A DNA stretch of 64,000 bases, taken from positions 1 to 64,000 of the forward strand of contig NZ_VIUW01000001.1 of the NCBI RefSeq assembly GCF_007828725.1. The letters are read 5' to 3'. How positions within the stretch are numbered: the stretch's first letter is position 1; each line of letters starts with the position of its first letter. The position numbers and the translations under genes were made by a program. Positions 34,284-42,372 of the stretch are shown piece by piece. The DNA comes from Marihabitans asiaticum. GTDB taxonomy: Bacteria; Actinomycetota; Actinomycetes; Actinomycetales; Dermatophilaceae. Under the pieces are notes generated by a model, which worked only from the letters and a program-made list of their open reading frames with translations, searched no databases and had not been told where the DNA came from.

Positions 34284-35317
34284 GACTCGCCTCCGGTCCA
34301 GGTCGACCGGACCGCGGCGTGTGCGGGGTCGTCGCAGATGAGCCACTGGCGCTGCTCACCCGGGCCGGCCATGACGTTGAGGTAGTAGAGGTCGGCGTCC
34401 GGGGCGGCCATCGCCGGACCATGCCAGCCGTGCGGGACGAGGACGACGTCGCCGGTGCGCACCTCGACGAGCACGTCGATCGGGCGCTGCGGGTCGGCTC
34501 CGTAGACCTGCTGGTAGCCGACCGGCTGCTGCCCGTCGGAGCGCTCGGAGCCGCGCGGCAGCGGCGCCACCCCGGCACCGGCATCGCCCACCGCCTGCGT
34601 CTCGAAGTAGTAGATCTCCTCGAGCTCGCTCTCCTCACCGGGCCGGTCGGTGTCGTGCTTGTGGGGCGGGTAGGAGGACCAGCCACCGGCCGGGGTGATC
34701 ACCTCGCAGACGAGGATCTGCTCGGCCTCGGGCAGGGTGTCGGGCATCGCGAGCGCGCGGACCTCGCGGCGGCACACCCCGCCACCGCGCTGCTCGACCG
34801 GGACGTCCTGCGAGCGCAGCACGCTCACCGAGCGACCTCCGCCGGTGGGGTCCTCGACCCGGGCACCGCACACGGCGACCCGACTCCCCCCTTCGCCGTC
34901 CGCCCGGAGGACCGCGCTGCGCCCCGCCGGCAGGTACCCGACGTCCCCGGCCCCGGCGAAGACGCTGACCCCCCGCTCGAGGCGATGCTCCTCACCATCG
35001 GCGGCGAGGACCACGGCGCCGGTGAGCGGCACGACGACCGCCTCCTCGGCGCCGAGGTCAAGGGTGACCTGGTCGCCGGGCGAGAGCTCGACGACCCGGA
35101 TCGAGGTGTGCCGCCACCCGGGCACGTCCTCGCCGATCTCGATCGTCCAGGGGCCGGTGCGCCGGGCCTCATGGGCGAAGGGGTGGAACCAGCGATCGTT
35201 GTCGGCGCCGGTCCGGGGGGCGTCCGTTGGTCTGAGGTTCCCCGGGGAGCTGCGATAGGGGGCGGGGGTATCCGTTGGTCTGAGGTTCCCCGGGGAGCTG
35301 CGATCGGGGGTGGTCAT
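34280..35317 (-). CDS. iolB: 5-deoxy-glucuronate isomerase with repeat-encoded N-terminal tail
   Basis: 345 residues. The cupin-type body starts at about residue 40 (DRWFHPFAHEARRTGPWTIE). It includes VIELSPGDQ-like text (VVELSPGDQVTLDLGAEEAV), SSYPPHKHDTD (metal-binding histidines), EEIYYFET and DVVLVPHGWHGPAMAAPD. It converts 5-deoxyglucuronate to 5-dehydro-2-deoxygluconate. The first 38 residues contain RSSPGNLRPTD twice, 16 residues apart, and are encoded by two units of the interspersed repeat. ATGA overlap with the upstream stop supports this start, so the tail is probably translated. Confidence 0.93.
   Translation of the reverse strand: MTTPDRSSPGNLRPTDTPAPYRSSPGNLRPTDAPRTGADNDRWFHPFAHEARRTGPWTIEIGEDVPGWRHTSIRVVELSPGDQVTLDLGAEEAVVVPLTGAVVLAADGEEHRLERGVSVFAGAGDVGYLPAGRSAVLRADGEGGSRVAVCGARVEDPTGGGRSVSVLRSQDVPVEQRGGGVCRREVRALAMPDTLPEAEQILVCEVITPAGGWSSYPPHKHDTDRPGEESELEEIYYFETQAVGDAGAGVAPLPRGSERSDGQQPVGYQQVYGADPQRPIDVLVEVRTGDVVLVPHGWHGPAMAAPDADLYYLNVMAGPGEQRQWLICDDPAHAAVRSTWTGGES
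35224..35313 (-). repeat. Two interspersed palindromic repeat units inside the iolB start
   Basis: Plus-strand reading CCGTTGGTCTGAGGTTCCCC then GGGGAGCTGCGAT, at 35,224 and again at 35,272 (48-bp period, 16 codons). They read in frame on the minus strand as the iolB N-terminus. Same family as 8,111, 15,562 and 50,661. Confidence 0.85.
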
Positions 35318-36243
35318 GCTCGGGCTCCTGTCGTCGCGGGTGCGCCGGTCTCCCGGCTCACCTCGTCCTGGCGTGAGCCGTGCACGAGGGCGGCGGCGGT
35401 GTCGACGGCGGCGGCGACGTCCCCGTCTGGGGGGTAGAGCAGCGCGCGGCCGACGACCAGGCCGCGCACGGCGGGCAAGGTGAGCGCCTCGCCCCAGCCG
35501 GCGTAGGTTGCCTGCGGGTCGCCCGTGGGGTCCCCGCCGAGCAGCAGGGTAGGCAGGGTCGTGGCGTCCATGACCCGCTCCAGCTCGTCGACGACGGGCA
35601 GCTTGAGCCAGGTGTGCGCGCTGCTGGCGCCCAGGCCGGAGGCAATCGCGACCGATCGGATCACCGAGTCCGGGTCGAGGAGGTTGGCGACCTTGCCGTC
35701 CCGCCGCCCCGAGAGGAAGGGCTCGACCATCGCCATGAGCCCCCGCTCGGCCAGCCCGGTGACCGCCGCGGCGCTCGCCTCGAGGGTGGCGACGGTGCCC
35801 GGGTCGTCCAGCGCGATCCGGGTGAGCATCTTGCCGCCCTGCAGCCCGCGAGCCGCGATCTCGGCGGGGGTGTACGCGGTGAAGCGGTCGTCCAGCTCGA
35901 AGGCCGCGCCCTGCAGCCCGCCGCGGTTCATCGAGCCGATCACCAGCGCGCCGTCGAGGGCACCCATGAGCAGCAGGTCGTCGAGCACGTCGGGGGTGCC
36001 GAGCACGCCGTCGACGCCGGGCCGGCGCAGGGCGGTCACGAGCCGGCGCAGCAGGTCGCTGCGGCTGGCCATCGCGGTGGGCTCACCGCGCACCCCGAGG
36101 GCCCCACGGGCGGGATGGTCGGCGGCCACGAGGAGGAGCCGGCCGTCGGCGGGGATCGCCCCCGGTCGCCGCGCCGCCCACTCGCGAGCGATCCGGCCCG
36201 GGTCCTCGACGCGGATGCGGGTGATCTCGGCGAGGTCCGTCAT
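35314..36243 (-). CDS. Cgl0159-family (beta/alpha)8 protein, probable inositol-pathway aldolase
   Basis: 309 residues. It matches by recall the actinobacterial Cgl0159 family found in iol clusters: RLLLVAADHPARGALGVRGE, DVLDDLLLMGALDGALVIGS, LLLGGDPTGDPQATYAGWGE and GLVVGRALLYPPDGDVAAAV. The Asp/His start and the Lys in TWLKLPVV recall DeoC/LacD-type class I aldolases. The reaction would be cleavage of 2-deoxy-5-keto-gluconate 6-phosphate, the IolJ step absent elsewhere in the window. That assignment is inference. ATGA overlaps at both ends. Confidence 0.75.
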   Translation of the reverse strand: MTDLAEITRIRVEDPGRIAREWAARRPGAIPADGRLLLVAADHPARGALGVRGEPTAMASRSDLLRRLVTALRRPGVDGVLGTPDVLDDLLLMGALDGALVIGSMNRGGLQGAAFELDDRFTAYTPAEIAARGLQGGKMLTRIALDDPGTVATLEASAAAVTGLAERGLMAMVEPFLSGRRDGKVANLLDPDSVIRSVAIASGLGASSAHTWLKLPVVDELERVMDATTLPTLLLGGDPTGDPQATYAGWGEALTLPAVRGLVVGRALLYPPDGDVAAAVDTAAALVHGSRQDEVSRETGAPATTGARA

Positions 36244-37205
36244 CGGTCCTCCTCCGGGGTCAGCGCGGCCTCCACCTCGGCGGTGGTCGGCATCGCGGTG
36301 CTGCACTCGAGCCGCGAGGCGACGATCGCCCCGGCGACGTTCGCCGCCTCGAGGGTACGCCGCAGGTCCCAGCCCTGCAGCAGACCGTGGCAGAGGGCGC
36401 CGCCGAAGGCGTCGCCCGCGCCGAGCCCGTTGACCACGTCGACGGGATGGGTCGGCACCTCGACCCGCTCGTCCGCAGTGGCGCCGAGCACCCCCTTCGG
36501 CCCCTGCTTGACCACGGCCAGCTCGACGCCCCGCTCGAGCAAGGCGTCCGCGGCGCGGTGCGGGTCGCTCTCGCCGACGGCGATCTCGCACTCCTGGCCG
36601 TTGCCGACCGCGACGGTGACCTGGCCTAGCGCACGCTGCACCTGCTCGCGCGCCTCGGTCTCGGAGTCCCAGAACATCGGCCGGTAGTCCAGGTCGAGCA
36701 CGGTGTGCCGGGCCCGCCCGCGAGCCCGCCAGGCGGCATGGTGGCTGGCCCGGCTCGGCTCCTGGCAGAGCCCGGTGACGGTGGCCCAGAAGATCCGCGC
36801 CTCCGTGATCTGCGCCAGCGGCAGGTCGGCCTGCTCCAGCTGGAGGTCCGGCGCGGTCGGGTACCGGTAGAAGGTGAGCGGGAAGTGGTCCGGCGGGTGC
36901 ACCTCGCAGAAGGTGACCGGGGTCGGCGGTCCGCCGGTGAGCGTCGCGACGAAGTCGGCGGCGACCCCGAGCCGCTCGGTCTCGGCGCGCACGTACCGGC
37001 CGAAGGCGTCGTCGGCGACCTTGGTCACCAGCGCCACCCGGTGCCCGTGCCGCGCCGCGGCGACGGCGACGTTGGTGGCCGAGCCGCCGAGGAACTTCTC
37101 GAAGGTCCGCACCTCCTCCAGGGGCACACCGTGGTCGAGGGGGTAGATGTCGACCCCGGTCCGGCCCATAGTGACGACGTCGAAGGGGGTGTCGAAGGGG
37201 GGCAT
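36240..37205 (-). CDS. iolC: 5-dehydro-2-deoxygluconokinase
   Basis: 321 residues of the PfkB/ribokinase family: FEKFLGGSATNVAVAAARHG (substrate Gly-Gly motif), AVVKQGPKGVLGAT and VNGLGAGDAFGGALCHGLL (GAGD, catalytic Asp). It phosphorylates 2-deoxy-5-keto-gluconate. Some IolC proteins are fused to an IolJ-like DUF2090 domain. This one is not, and the separate aldolase gene follows. The ATG overlaps the upstream stop (TGATG). Confidence 0.93.
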   Translation of the reverse strand: MPPFDTPFDVVTMGRTGVDIYPLDHGVPLEEVRTFEKFLGGSATNVAVAAARHGHRVALVTKVADDAFGRYVRAETERLGVAADFVATLTGGPPTPVTFCEVHPPDHFPLTFYRYPTAPDLQLEQADLPLAQITEARIFWATVTGLCQEPSRASHHAAWRARGRARHTVLDLDYRPMFWDSETEAREQVQRALGQVTVAVGNGQECEIAVGESDPHRAADALLERGVELAVVKQGPKGVLGATADERVEVPTHPVDVVNGLGAGDAFGGALCHGLLQGWDLRRTLEAANVAGAIVASRLECSTAMPTTAEVEAALTPEEDR

Positions 37206-38134
37206 CAGGCCCCCTTCGCCGGGTCGACGGAGAGGAGGTGGTCGATCGAGGCGCGCACGTCGATCACCGGGTCGACCGCGCCCTGCTCGACCTCCCCCTG
37301 CGCGGCCGAGCCGGTGCCGGCTGGATCCTCGGCCAGCATCATGTCCTGCTCGAGGACGTACCAGCCGGTGTAGCCGGCACCTTCGAGCGAGGACACGATC
37401 GCGGCGATGTCGACATCGCCCTCGCCGAGCGCGACGTACATCCGGGTGCGGACCGCGTCGGTGTAGCTGCGCTCACCCGCCTGGACCTGCCGGGCCTGGT
37501 CGAGGTCGACGTCCTTGAGATGGACGTGGACCACCCGCTCGGGGTGGGTCGCGGCGAGCGCCACGGGGTCTCCGCCCCCGATGAGCAGGTGCCCGGTGTC
37601 CAGGCACAGCCCGATGCGGGAGCCGGCGAGCACCCGCTCGGTGTCCTCCCCCGACTCGACCATCGTCCCGACGTGCGGGTGCAGGGCAGCGGTCAGGCCG
37701 CGCTCACGGGCCGCGGCGTCGATCCGGTCCAGGGCACCCAGCAGGTACGCCCAGCCGTCCTCGCCGAGCTCGGGACGGTCGTCGTAGCCGTCGACGCCGG
37801 TGGCCGCGGCGATGACGACCACCCCGGCGCCGGCTGCGATCAACCCCTCCATCGCCGCTTGGACGGCCGGCATCGGGTCGGTGCCCGGGTCGTGCAGGAC
37901 GACGGGGACGAACTGTCCGACGGCGGCCAGGTCGTAGTCGGCCAGGGTCTGCGCCTTCGCCTGCGGGTCGTCGGGAAGGAAGCCGTCCGGACCGAACTCG
38001 GTGGCGCTCACGCCGAGCTGCCGCATCTGGGTCAGCACCGTCTCGGGCCGGTGCTGCCAGCCCCACCCGGGCACCTCGCAGACCCCCCAGGAGATGGGTG
38101 CTGCGGCGATGCGGTCGGCCAGGGGTGTGCTCAT
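37205..38134 (-). CDS. Inosose dehydratase/isomerase-like TIM-barrel protein (IolE-like)
   Basis: 309 residues of the xylose-isomerase-like TIM-barrel fold. It opens APISWGVCEVPGWGWQ, which resembles actinobacterial IolE. Metal-ligand positions follow the pattern ATEFGPDGF (Glu), AALHPHVGT (His), GLCLDTGHLLIGGGD (Asp/His), VVHVHLKDVD (His) and YVLEQDMML (Glu). It probably dehydrates 2-keto-myo-inositol to the dione used by IolD. IolI/IolH isomerase is the alternative. The start overlaps the preceding stop by ATGA. Confidence 0.8.
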   Translation of the reverse strand: MSTPLADRIAAAPISWGVCEVPGWGWQHRPETVLTQMRQLGVSATEFGPDGFLPDDPQAKAQTLADYDLAAVGQFVPVVLHDPGTDPMPAVQAAMEGLIAAGAGVVVIAAATGVDGYDDRPELGEDGWAYLLGALDRIDAAARERGLTAALHPHVGTMVESGEDTERVLAGSRIGLCLDTGHLLIGGGDPVALAATHPERVVHVHLKDVDLDQARQVQAGERSYTDAVRTRMYVALGEGDVDIAAIVSSLEGAGYTGWYVLEQDMMLAEDPAGTGSAAQGEVEQGAVDPVIDVRASIDHLLSVDPAKGA

Positions 38135-39237
38135 CGGTGGTCCTTCGCTGGTGCGGGGGTGGTGGGAGCGGTGAGGACGAGGTCGTCGTCCGCGGCGGGG
38201 GCCGGGCTCGGGTCGGGGCCGTTCGTGACGGGGATGTCTGCGCCGGGGATCTCCGCGAGATCGACCAGGCGCCGCTCCCGACGCGAGAGGTCGCAGGCCT
38301 CGACGACCCGGGCGGCGGCGAGCGCGTCGTGCACCGTGCAGGGCGAGGCTGACCGCCTCGCGACGACCTCGCAGAACTCGCTCAGCTCGGCGGTGAAGGC
38401 GGCGGCGAACCGCGAAGTGAAGTCCGGGTGGGTCGGCCCCGCGGGCTGGGTCGCCCCCGGCTCGACGCTGCGCACGGCGAGGGAGTCGTCCCAGCCGACG
38501 CCGACGGTCCCGAGCTCGCCGTGCACCTCGAGGCGCACGTCCTGGCCCTGCCCGTTGTGCCGACCCACGGTGATCGAGGCCAGGGTGCCGTCGGTGAGGG
38601 TGAGCACGGCCAGGCCGGTGTCGACGTCACCGGCGGCGGCGATGTACTCCGCCCCCTTCGTCCCGCCGGTGGCGAAGACCGAGGCGACCTCGGCGCCGGT
38701 GAGGTAGCGCACCACGTCGGCGTCGTGGATGGCGCAGTCGCGGAAGATGCCCCCGCTGCCGGGGATGAACTGCGCGGCAGGGGGAGTGACGTCGCACGAG
38801 ATCGCCCGGATGGTGTGCACGAAGCCGAGCTCACCGGCCGCGATCGCCTGGCGGGCGGCCCGGTAGCCGGGGTCGAAGCGGCGTTGGAAGCCGATCTGGA
38901 CCGGCGTGCCGGTCGCGCTCACCCGCGCGGCGGTGTCGATCGTGTCCTCGATGCTCGTCGCGAGCGGCTTCTCGCAGAAGGTGGGGATTCCGGCCTCCGC
39001 GGCGGCGCAGACCCACTGGGCGTGCGCAGGAGAAGGGGTCGCGACGACAAGTCCGTCGAGGTCTGCGGTGAGCAACGCCTCGGAGGTGACCGGCTCGACG
39101 CGGTCGGCCGCCGCGAGCGCCTCCGCTCGCCCCGGGTCGGCATCGGCGACGACGAGCCGGTCGACCGCAGGGAGAGAGAGGAGCGTCGCCGCGTGTCCCT
39201 GCCCGATCCGGCCGAGCCCGACAAGACCGATGCGCAT
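38131..39237 (-). CDS. iolG: Inositol 2-dehydrogenase
   Basis: 368 residues, Gfo/Idh/MocA family. RIGLVGLGRIGQGHAATLLS is the NAD-binding start, PTFCEKPLATSIEDT the EKP motif, VQIGFQRRFDPGYRAARQAI and GGIFRDCAIHDADVVRYLTG the catalytic C-terminal region. The ATG at 39,237 follows GGAGGGG, and the in-frame extension to 39,264 is unlikely. It heads the nine-gene operon and should oxidise myo-inositol to 2-keto-myo-inositol. The C-terminal 40 residues are Pro/Asp-rich and unconserved. Confidence 0.88.
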   Translation of the reverse strand: MRIGLVGLGRIGQGHAATLLSLPAVDRLVVADADPGRAEALAAADRVEPVTSEALLTADLDGLVVATPSPAHAQWVCAAAEAGIPTFCEKPLATSIEDTIDTAARVSATGTPVQIGFQRRFDPGYRAARQAIAAGELGFVHTIRAISCDVTPPAAQFIPGSGGIFRDCAIHDADVVRYLTGAEVASVFATGGTKGAEYIAAAGDVDTGLAVLTLTDGTLASITVGRHNGQGQDVRLEVHGELGTVGVGWDDSLAVRSVEPGATQPAGPTHPDFTSRFAAAFTAELSEFCEVVARRSASPCTVHDALAAARVVEACDLSRRERRLVDLAEIPGADIPVTNGPDPSPAPAADDDLVLTAPTTPAPAKDHR

Positions 39238-39313
39238 CTCACCCCTCCTGACCTCGCTGGTCACCGGATGACCGCCTGGTGACCTGCCTCACTGTCGCGT
39301 GACACCGGATCGC

Positions 39314-39335
39314 GTGTCAAGACTTTGTCAGGACA
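39314..39335. promoter_or_regulatory. Two IolR-like operators between iolG and the GntR gene
   Basis: TGTCAGGACA (39,326-39,335) is the same inverted repeat as 27,470 in reverse orientation. TGTCAAGACT (39,314-39,323) is a second site with one mismatch to the recalled IolR motif. They lie 77 nt from iolG and 46 nt from the GntR gene, in position to repress both. Confidence 0.55.
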
Positions 39336-39381
39336 TTTGTACGTCAGCGCTTCGCATCATGGTGGGGCGTATGCTCCGGCC

Positions 39382-40122
39382 ATGCCCGCGTTGGAGATCG
39401 ACGTCGCCATCGATCGCGGCTCCCCGGTGCCTCTCTACCACCAGCTCGCGGAGCAGCTGACCTCCGCGATCCGTGACGGCGACCTGGCGCCGGGCGACCC
39501 CTTCGAGAACGAGGTCGCGATGGCCTCCCGGCTCACCCTCTCCCGACCCACGGTGCGCCGCGCGATCCAGGAGCTCGTCGACCAGGGCATGCTCATCCGC
39601 CAGCGTGGCCGGGGCACGATCGTGGCCAGCCCGAAGGTGCACCGTCAGGCCGCCCTCTCCTCCCTGCACGACGACCTCGTCGACCAGGGCCGGCACCCAC
39701 GCACGACCGTGCTGCAGCGCGAGCTGGTCACCGATGCGCACGCGGCCGGGGCGCTCGAGCTGCCCGAGGACACCGAGCTGCTCCACCTGCTGCGGGTCCG
39801 GCACGCCGACGACGAGCCCCTGGCCCTGCTGCAGAACTGGCTGCCCCCCTCCTTCGCCGACATCACCACCGAGGAGCTGGAGGACGCCGGCCTCTATGCC
39901 GTGCTGCGCCGCCGCGGCGCGCGCCCCGCGGTCGCGCAGCAGTCCATCGGTGCCCGGATGCCGACGGCGAGCGAGCGCCGCGCGCTCTCCCTTCGCGCGA
40001 AGGAGCCGCTGCTCACCATGTCCCGGCTGGCCTTCGACGCCGTGGGCTCACCCGTCGAGCTCGGCGAGCACGTCTACCGGGCGCAGGCCTACACCATCGA
40101 CCTCGTGCTCGACGAGCGCTGA
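39382..40122 (+). CDS. GntR/HutC-type regulator, IolR candidate
   Basis: 246 residues. Winged helix at the N-terminus (PLYHQLAEQLTSAIRDGDLA, LTLSRPTVRRAIQELVDQGM, IRQRGRGTIVAS), then a UTRA effector domain (SSLHDDLVDQGRHPRTTVLQ, LHLLRVRHADDEPLALLQNW, YTIDLVLDER at the end). It is divergent from the inositol operon. The TGTC-N2-GACA sites in this intergenic region and before the SDR make it the probable repressor, released by an inositol catabolite. The ATG at 39,382 is placed just before the conserved start. Confidence 0.88.
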   Translation: MPALEIDVAIDRGSPVPLYHQLAEQLTSAIRDGDLAPGDPFENEVAMASRLTLSRPTVRRAIQELVDQGMLIRQRGRGTIVASPKVHRQAALSSLHDDLVDQGRHPRTTVLQRELVTDAHAAGALELPEDTELLHLLRVRHADDEPLALLQNWLPPSFADITTEELEDAGLYAVLRRRGARPAVAQQSIGARMPTASERRALSLRAKEPLLTMSRLAFDAVGSPVELGEHVYRAQAYTIDLVLDER

Positions 40123-40124
40123 GC

Positions 40125-41357
40125 GTGGTGGCAGCAGACCACGTGGTGATCGTTGGCGCCGGTGAGGCCGGTGCCCGGGTCGCCCACGAGCTCGCGAGCC
40201 ACGACTGGCCGGGGCCGATCACCCTGCTCGGCGCCGAGGACCGGCCGGTCTACGAGCGACCGCCGCTGTCGAAGGAGACGGTCGTCGCCGACGACCCGCG
40301 GCCGGTCGAGCCGTACCGCGAGCGGCCGCTTCGCGACCAGGGCGTGCAGGTGCGCTCTGGCGTCACCGTCACCACGGCCGACACCTCCGCGCGCGAGGTC
40401 GGCCTGAGCACCGGCGATGTCCTCGGCTACGACCGGCTCGTCCTCGCGACCGGAGCTCGCGCCCGCCGCGTCCCGGGCCTGCCCGCGTCGGTGCCGACCC
40501 TGCGCACCTACGACGACGCCCTCGCCCTGCGCGCCGGGCTGCGCGGCGGGACCGATCTCCTCGTCGTCGGCGGCGGGCTGATCGGCCTCGAGCTGGCCGC
40601 CGCTGCCCGCGGCTTCGGGCTCGCGGTCACCGTCGTCGAGGCCGGGTCCCGGGTGCTGCAGCGGGCGGTACCCGACCCGGTGGCCGAGGAGCTGGCCGCC
40701 CGGCACGAGCGCGAAGGGGTGGACCTGCGGCTGAGCACGAGCGTGGACGCGGTGGCCCAGGAGGGCGACCGGTGGGTGGTCACCCTGAGCGATGGCTCGG
40801 TCCACCGGGTGGACGTGCTCGTCCAGGCGGTCGGGTCGGTCCCGGAGGTCGGCCTCGCCGAGAGCGCCGGGCTGGTCGTGGCCGACGGGATCGTCGTCGA
40901 CGAGCAGCTCCGCGCGAGCGCGGACGGGGTCTGGGCGGTCGGCGACTGCTGCCGTGGTCCGATCGCCATGCTCGGGCGGGACGGCGAGGTGGAGAAGCGC
41001 CGCGTGGAGAGCTGGCGGATGGCGCACGACCAGGCGGTCGTCGCCGCTGCCGCGATCCGCGGTGAGGATGCCGTGCTGGACGCGGTGCCGTGGTTCTGGT
41101 CCGACCAGTACGACCTGTCGCTGCAGGTGAGCGGGGTCGCCGATGCGGCCCGCCGATGGGTGGCTCGACCCGAGCCGGATGGGAGCCGGGTGCACCTGGG
41201 CCTGGACGACGCCGACCGGCTGGTCTGCGCGGCCGGGGCGGGCCGCGCCGCGGTCGCCAAGGACGTGCGCAAGGCCGAGCGGATCATCCGGGCCGGCACG
41301 CCGGTCGACCCGGCCGCCCTCGTCGACCCGGCACTCCCCCTTCGCCCCTCCCCCTAG
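40125..41357 (+). CDS. FAD-dependent NAD(P)H reductase, ferredoxin-reductase type
   Basis: 410 residues. Two Rossmann folds: VVIVGAGEAGARVAHELA for FAD and LLVVGGGLIGLELAAAARGF for NAD(P)H. It also has RPPLSKET, LVLATGARARRVPG and VWAVGDCCRGP (FAD-binding GD). The C-terminal domain (WFWSDQYDLSLQVSGVADAA) is the Reductase_C fold seen in ferredoxin reductases of oxygenase systems. It lies 2 nt after the GntR stop, so it is co-expressed with the regulator. No ferredoxin or oxygenase partner is adjacent. Confidence 0.88.
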   Translation: MVAADHVVIVGAGEAGARVAHELASHDWPGPITLLGAEDRPVYERPPLSKETVVADDPRPVEPYRERPLRDQGVQVRSGVTVTTADTSAREVGLSTGDVLGYDRLVLATGARARRVPGLPASVPTLRTYDDALALRAGLRGGTDLLVVGGGLIGLELAAAARGFGLAVTVVEAGSRVLQRAVPDPVAEELAARHEREGVDLRLSTSVDAVAQEGDRWVVTLSDGSVHRVDVLVQAVGSVPEVGLAESAGLVVADGIVVDEQLRASADGVWAVGDCCRGPIAMLGRDGEVEKRRVESWRMAHDQAVVAAAAIRGEDAVLDAVPWFWSDQYDLSLQVSGVADAARRWVARPEPDGSRVHLGLDDADRLVCAAGAGRAAVAKDVRKAERIIRAGTPVDPAALVDPALPLRPSP

Positions 41358-41371
41358 CCCCTCGCCCTCTC

Positions 41372-41456
41372 ATCTGCCAAGGCAGGTACCCGGCCCCGTC
41401 GGTACCTGCCGTGGCAGGTGCGCTCCTCTGGGGACCTGCCTTGGCAGATGCGGGCC
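41372..41456. repeat. Three copies of a TGCC-N2-GGCA palindrome
   Basis: TCTGCCAAGGCAGGTACC, GTACCTGCCGTGGCAGGT and GACCTGCCTTGGCAGATG at about 41,372, 41,402 and 41,436. Half copies CTTGGCAGGTGCG recur at about 41,602 and 62,749. They lie in the 265-nt gap between the reductase and the next gene. Confidence 0.6.
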
Positions 41457-41475
41457 GAGCGCCAGGCCCCTGAAC

Positions 41476-41574
41476 CGCGGGTAGGACGACACGAGTGCGT
41501 TGTGCGGGATAGCGGGAGACGCTGATCCGGCGCCGAACCGCCACGGTCTGCCGACTCGAGTCGTCCTACCCGCG
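41476..41574. repeat. 21-bp inverted repeat around a 57-nt core
   Basis: CGCGGGTAGGACGACACGAG... (41,476-41,496) and its near-perfect reverse complement (41,554-41,574), one mismatch. Between convergent genes. It could fold as a terminator or small RNA. No transposase or ORF is inside. Confidence 0.55.
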
Positions 41575-41622
41575 AGTCATGCCGGCTGTCAGTGAGCCTT
41601 GGCAGGTGCGGGGCGAAGGGGG

Positions 41623-42372
41623 TCACCAGGGCTTCTCGACGAAACCGCCGTCGGAGCTGCGCTCGGCCTCGTCGCGGCGCTCCTTCGCCTCGGCCTCGCT
41701 CTGGCCGGAGCGGTTGCGCTCCTGCAGCTCTTCCTCCTTGGCCTGCTCCTCCGGTGACTGGGTCGGTGAGTCCTGCGGCGCGGGTTCCTCGCCCTGCTCG
41801 GACTCCTCGGGCTCGCCCTCGCCGGAGTCGCCGTCCTCGTCTTCGCCGCCCTCGAGCCGCTCCTTGGCCGCCCGCTGCGTCTCGCCCGCCTGGCCGCCGT
41901 TGCCGTCGTCGGACCCGTCGAGGCACCCCTGCGGGCCCTCGTCGATGAGAGCCAACGCCTCGTCGGCGAGGCGCTGCCGCGCCTCGTCGTCACCCCCTTC
42001 GCCCGCCGCCACGGACTGAGCCTCGACGGTGAGCACGAGGTTGGTCCGCACGGTGCAGTCCTCCGGTGGTGACCCGGTCAGCCCGAGCGCCCGCTCGAGG
42101 TCGGCTCGGCCCCCGTCGAGATCCCCTGCCATCGACCGGCCGGTCCCCTCGACGTACGGCGCCCGCCAGCGCTGGACCACGTTGACCACGCCGAGCTTCT
42201 CCCCCGCGCCGCGTACCCCGGCGCCGTCGCCCGCGGCGTGTGCGTCGCCGGCGGACGAGGTCAGCACGGGCAGGGAGAGCAGCTTGAGCGCGACGAGCAG
42301 CACGAAAAGCATCGGCAGGGCACACACGGCGACCAGCCGCCACTGGCGCCGGATCCACGGACGGTCGGTCAT
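41623..42372 (-). CDS. Membrane-anchored acidic protein of the Bat-like operon
   Basis: 249 residues. One N-terminal membrane helix (LVAVCALPMLFVLLVALKLL), an extracytoplasmic part with NVVQRWRAPYVEGTGRSMAG and LERALGLTGSPPEDCTVRTN (helical, TPR-like), then about 90 residues rich in Glu, Gln, Asp and Ser. In position it corresponds to the TPR protein (BatC/BatE-like) that ends Bat operons. The family is not recognised. Its ATG overlaps the preceding stop by ATGA. Confidence 0.7.
   Translation of the reverse strand: MTDRPWIRRQWRLVAVCALPMLFVLLVALKLLSLPVLTSSAGDAHAAGDGAGVRGAGEKLGVVNVVQRWRAPYVEGTGRSMAGDLDGGRADLERALGLTGSPPEDCTVRTNLVLTVEAQSVAAGEGGDDEARQRLADEALALIDEGPQGCLDGSDDGNGGQAGETQRAAKERLEGGEDEDGDSGEGEPEESEQGEEPAPQDSPTQSPEEQAKEEELQERNRSGQSEAEAKERRDEAERSSDGGFVEKPW

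Noticed and set aside
35170-35223. Downstream start for IolB that would skip the repeat-coded tail
   Set aside because: I found no good start codon with a ribosome site there, while the ATGA overlap at 35,314-35,317 supports the long form. It is not excluded experimentally.
41476-41574. Ends of an insertion sequence
   Set aside because: The core is only 57 nt, with no transposase and no target-site duplication seen.
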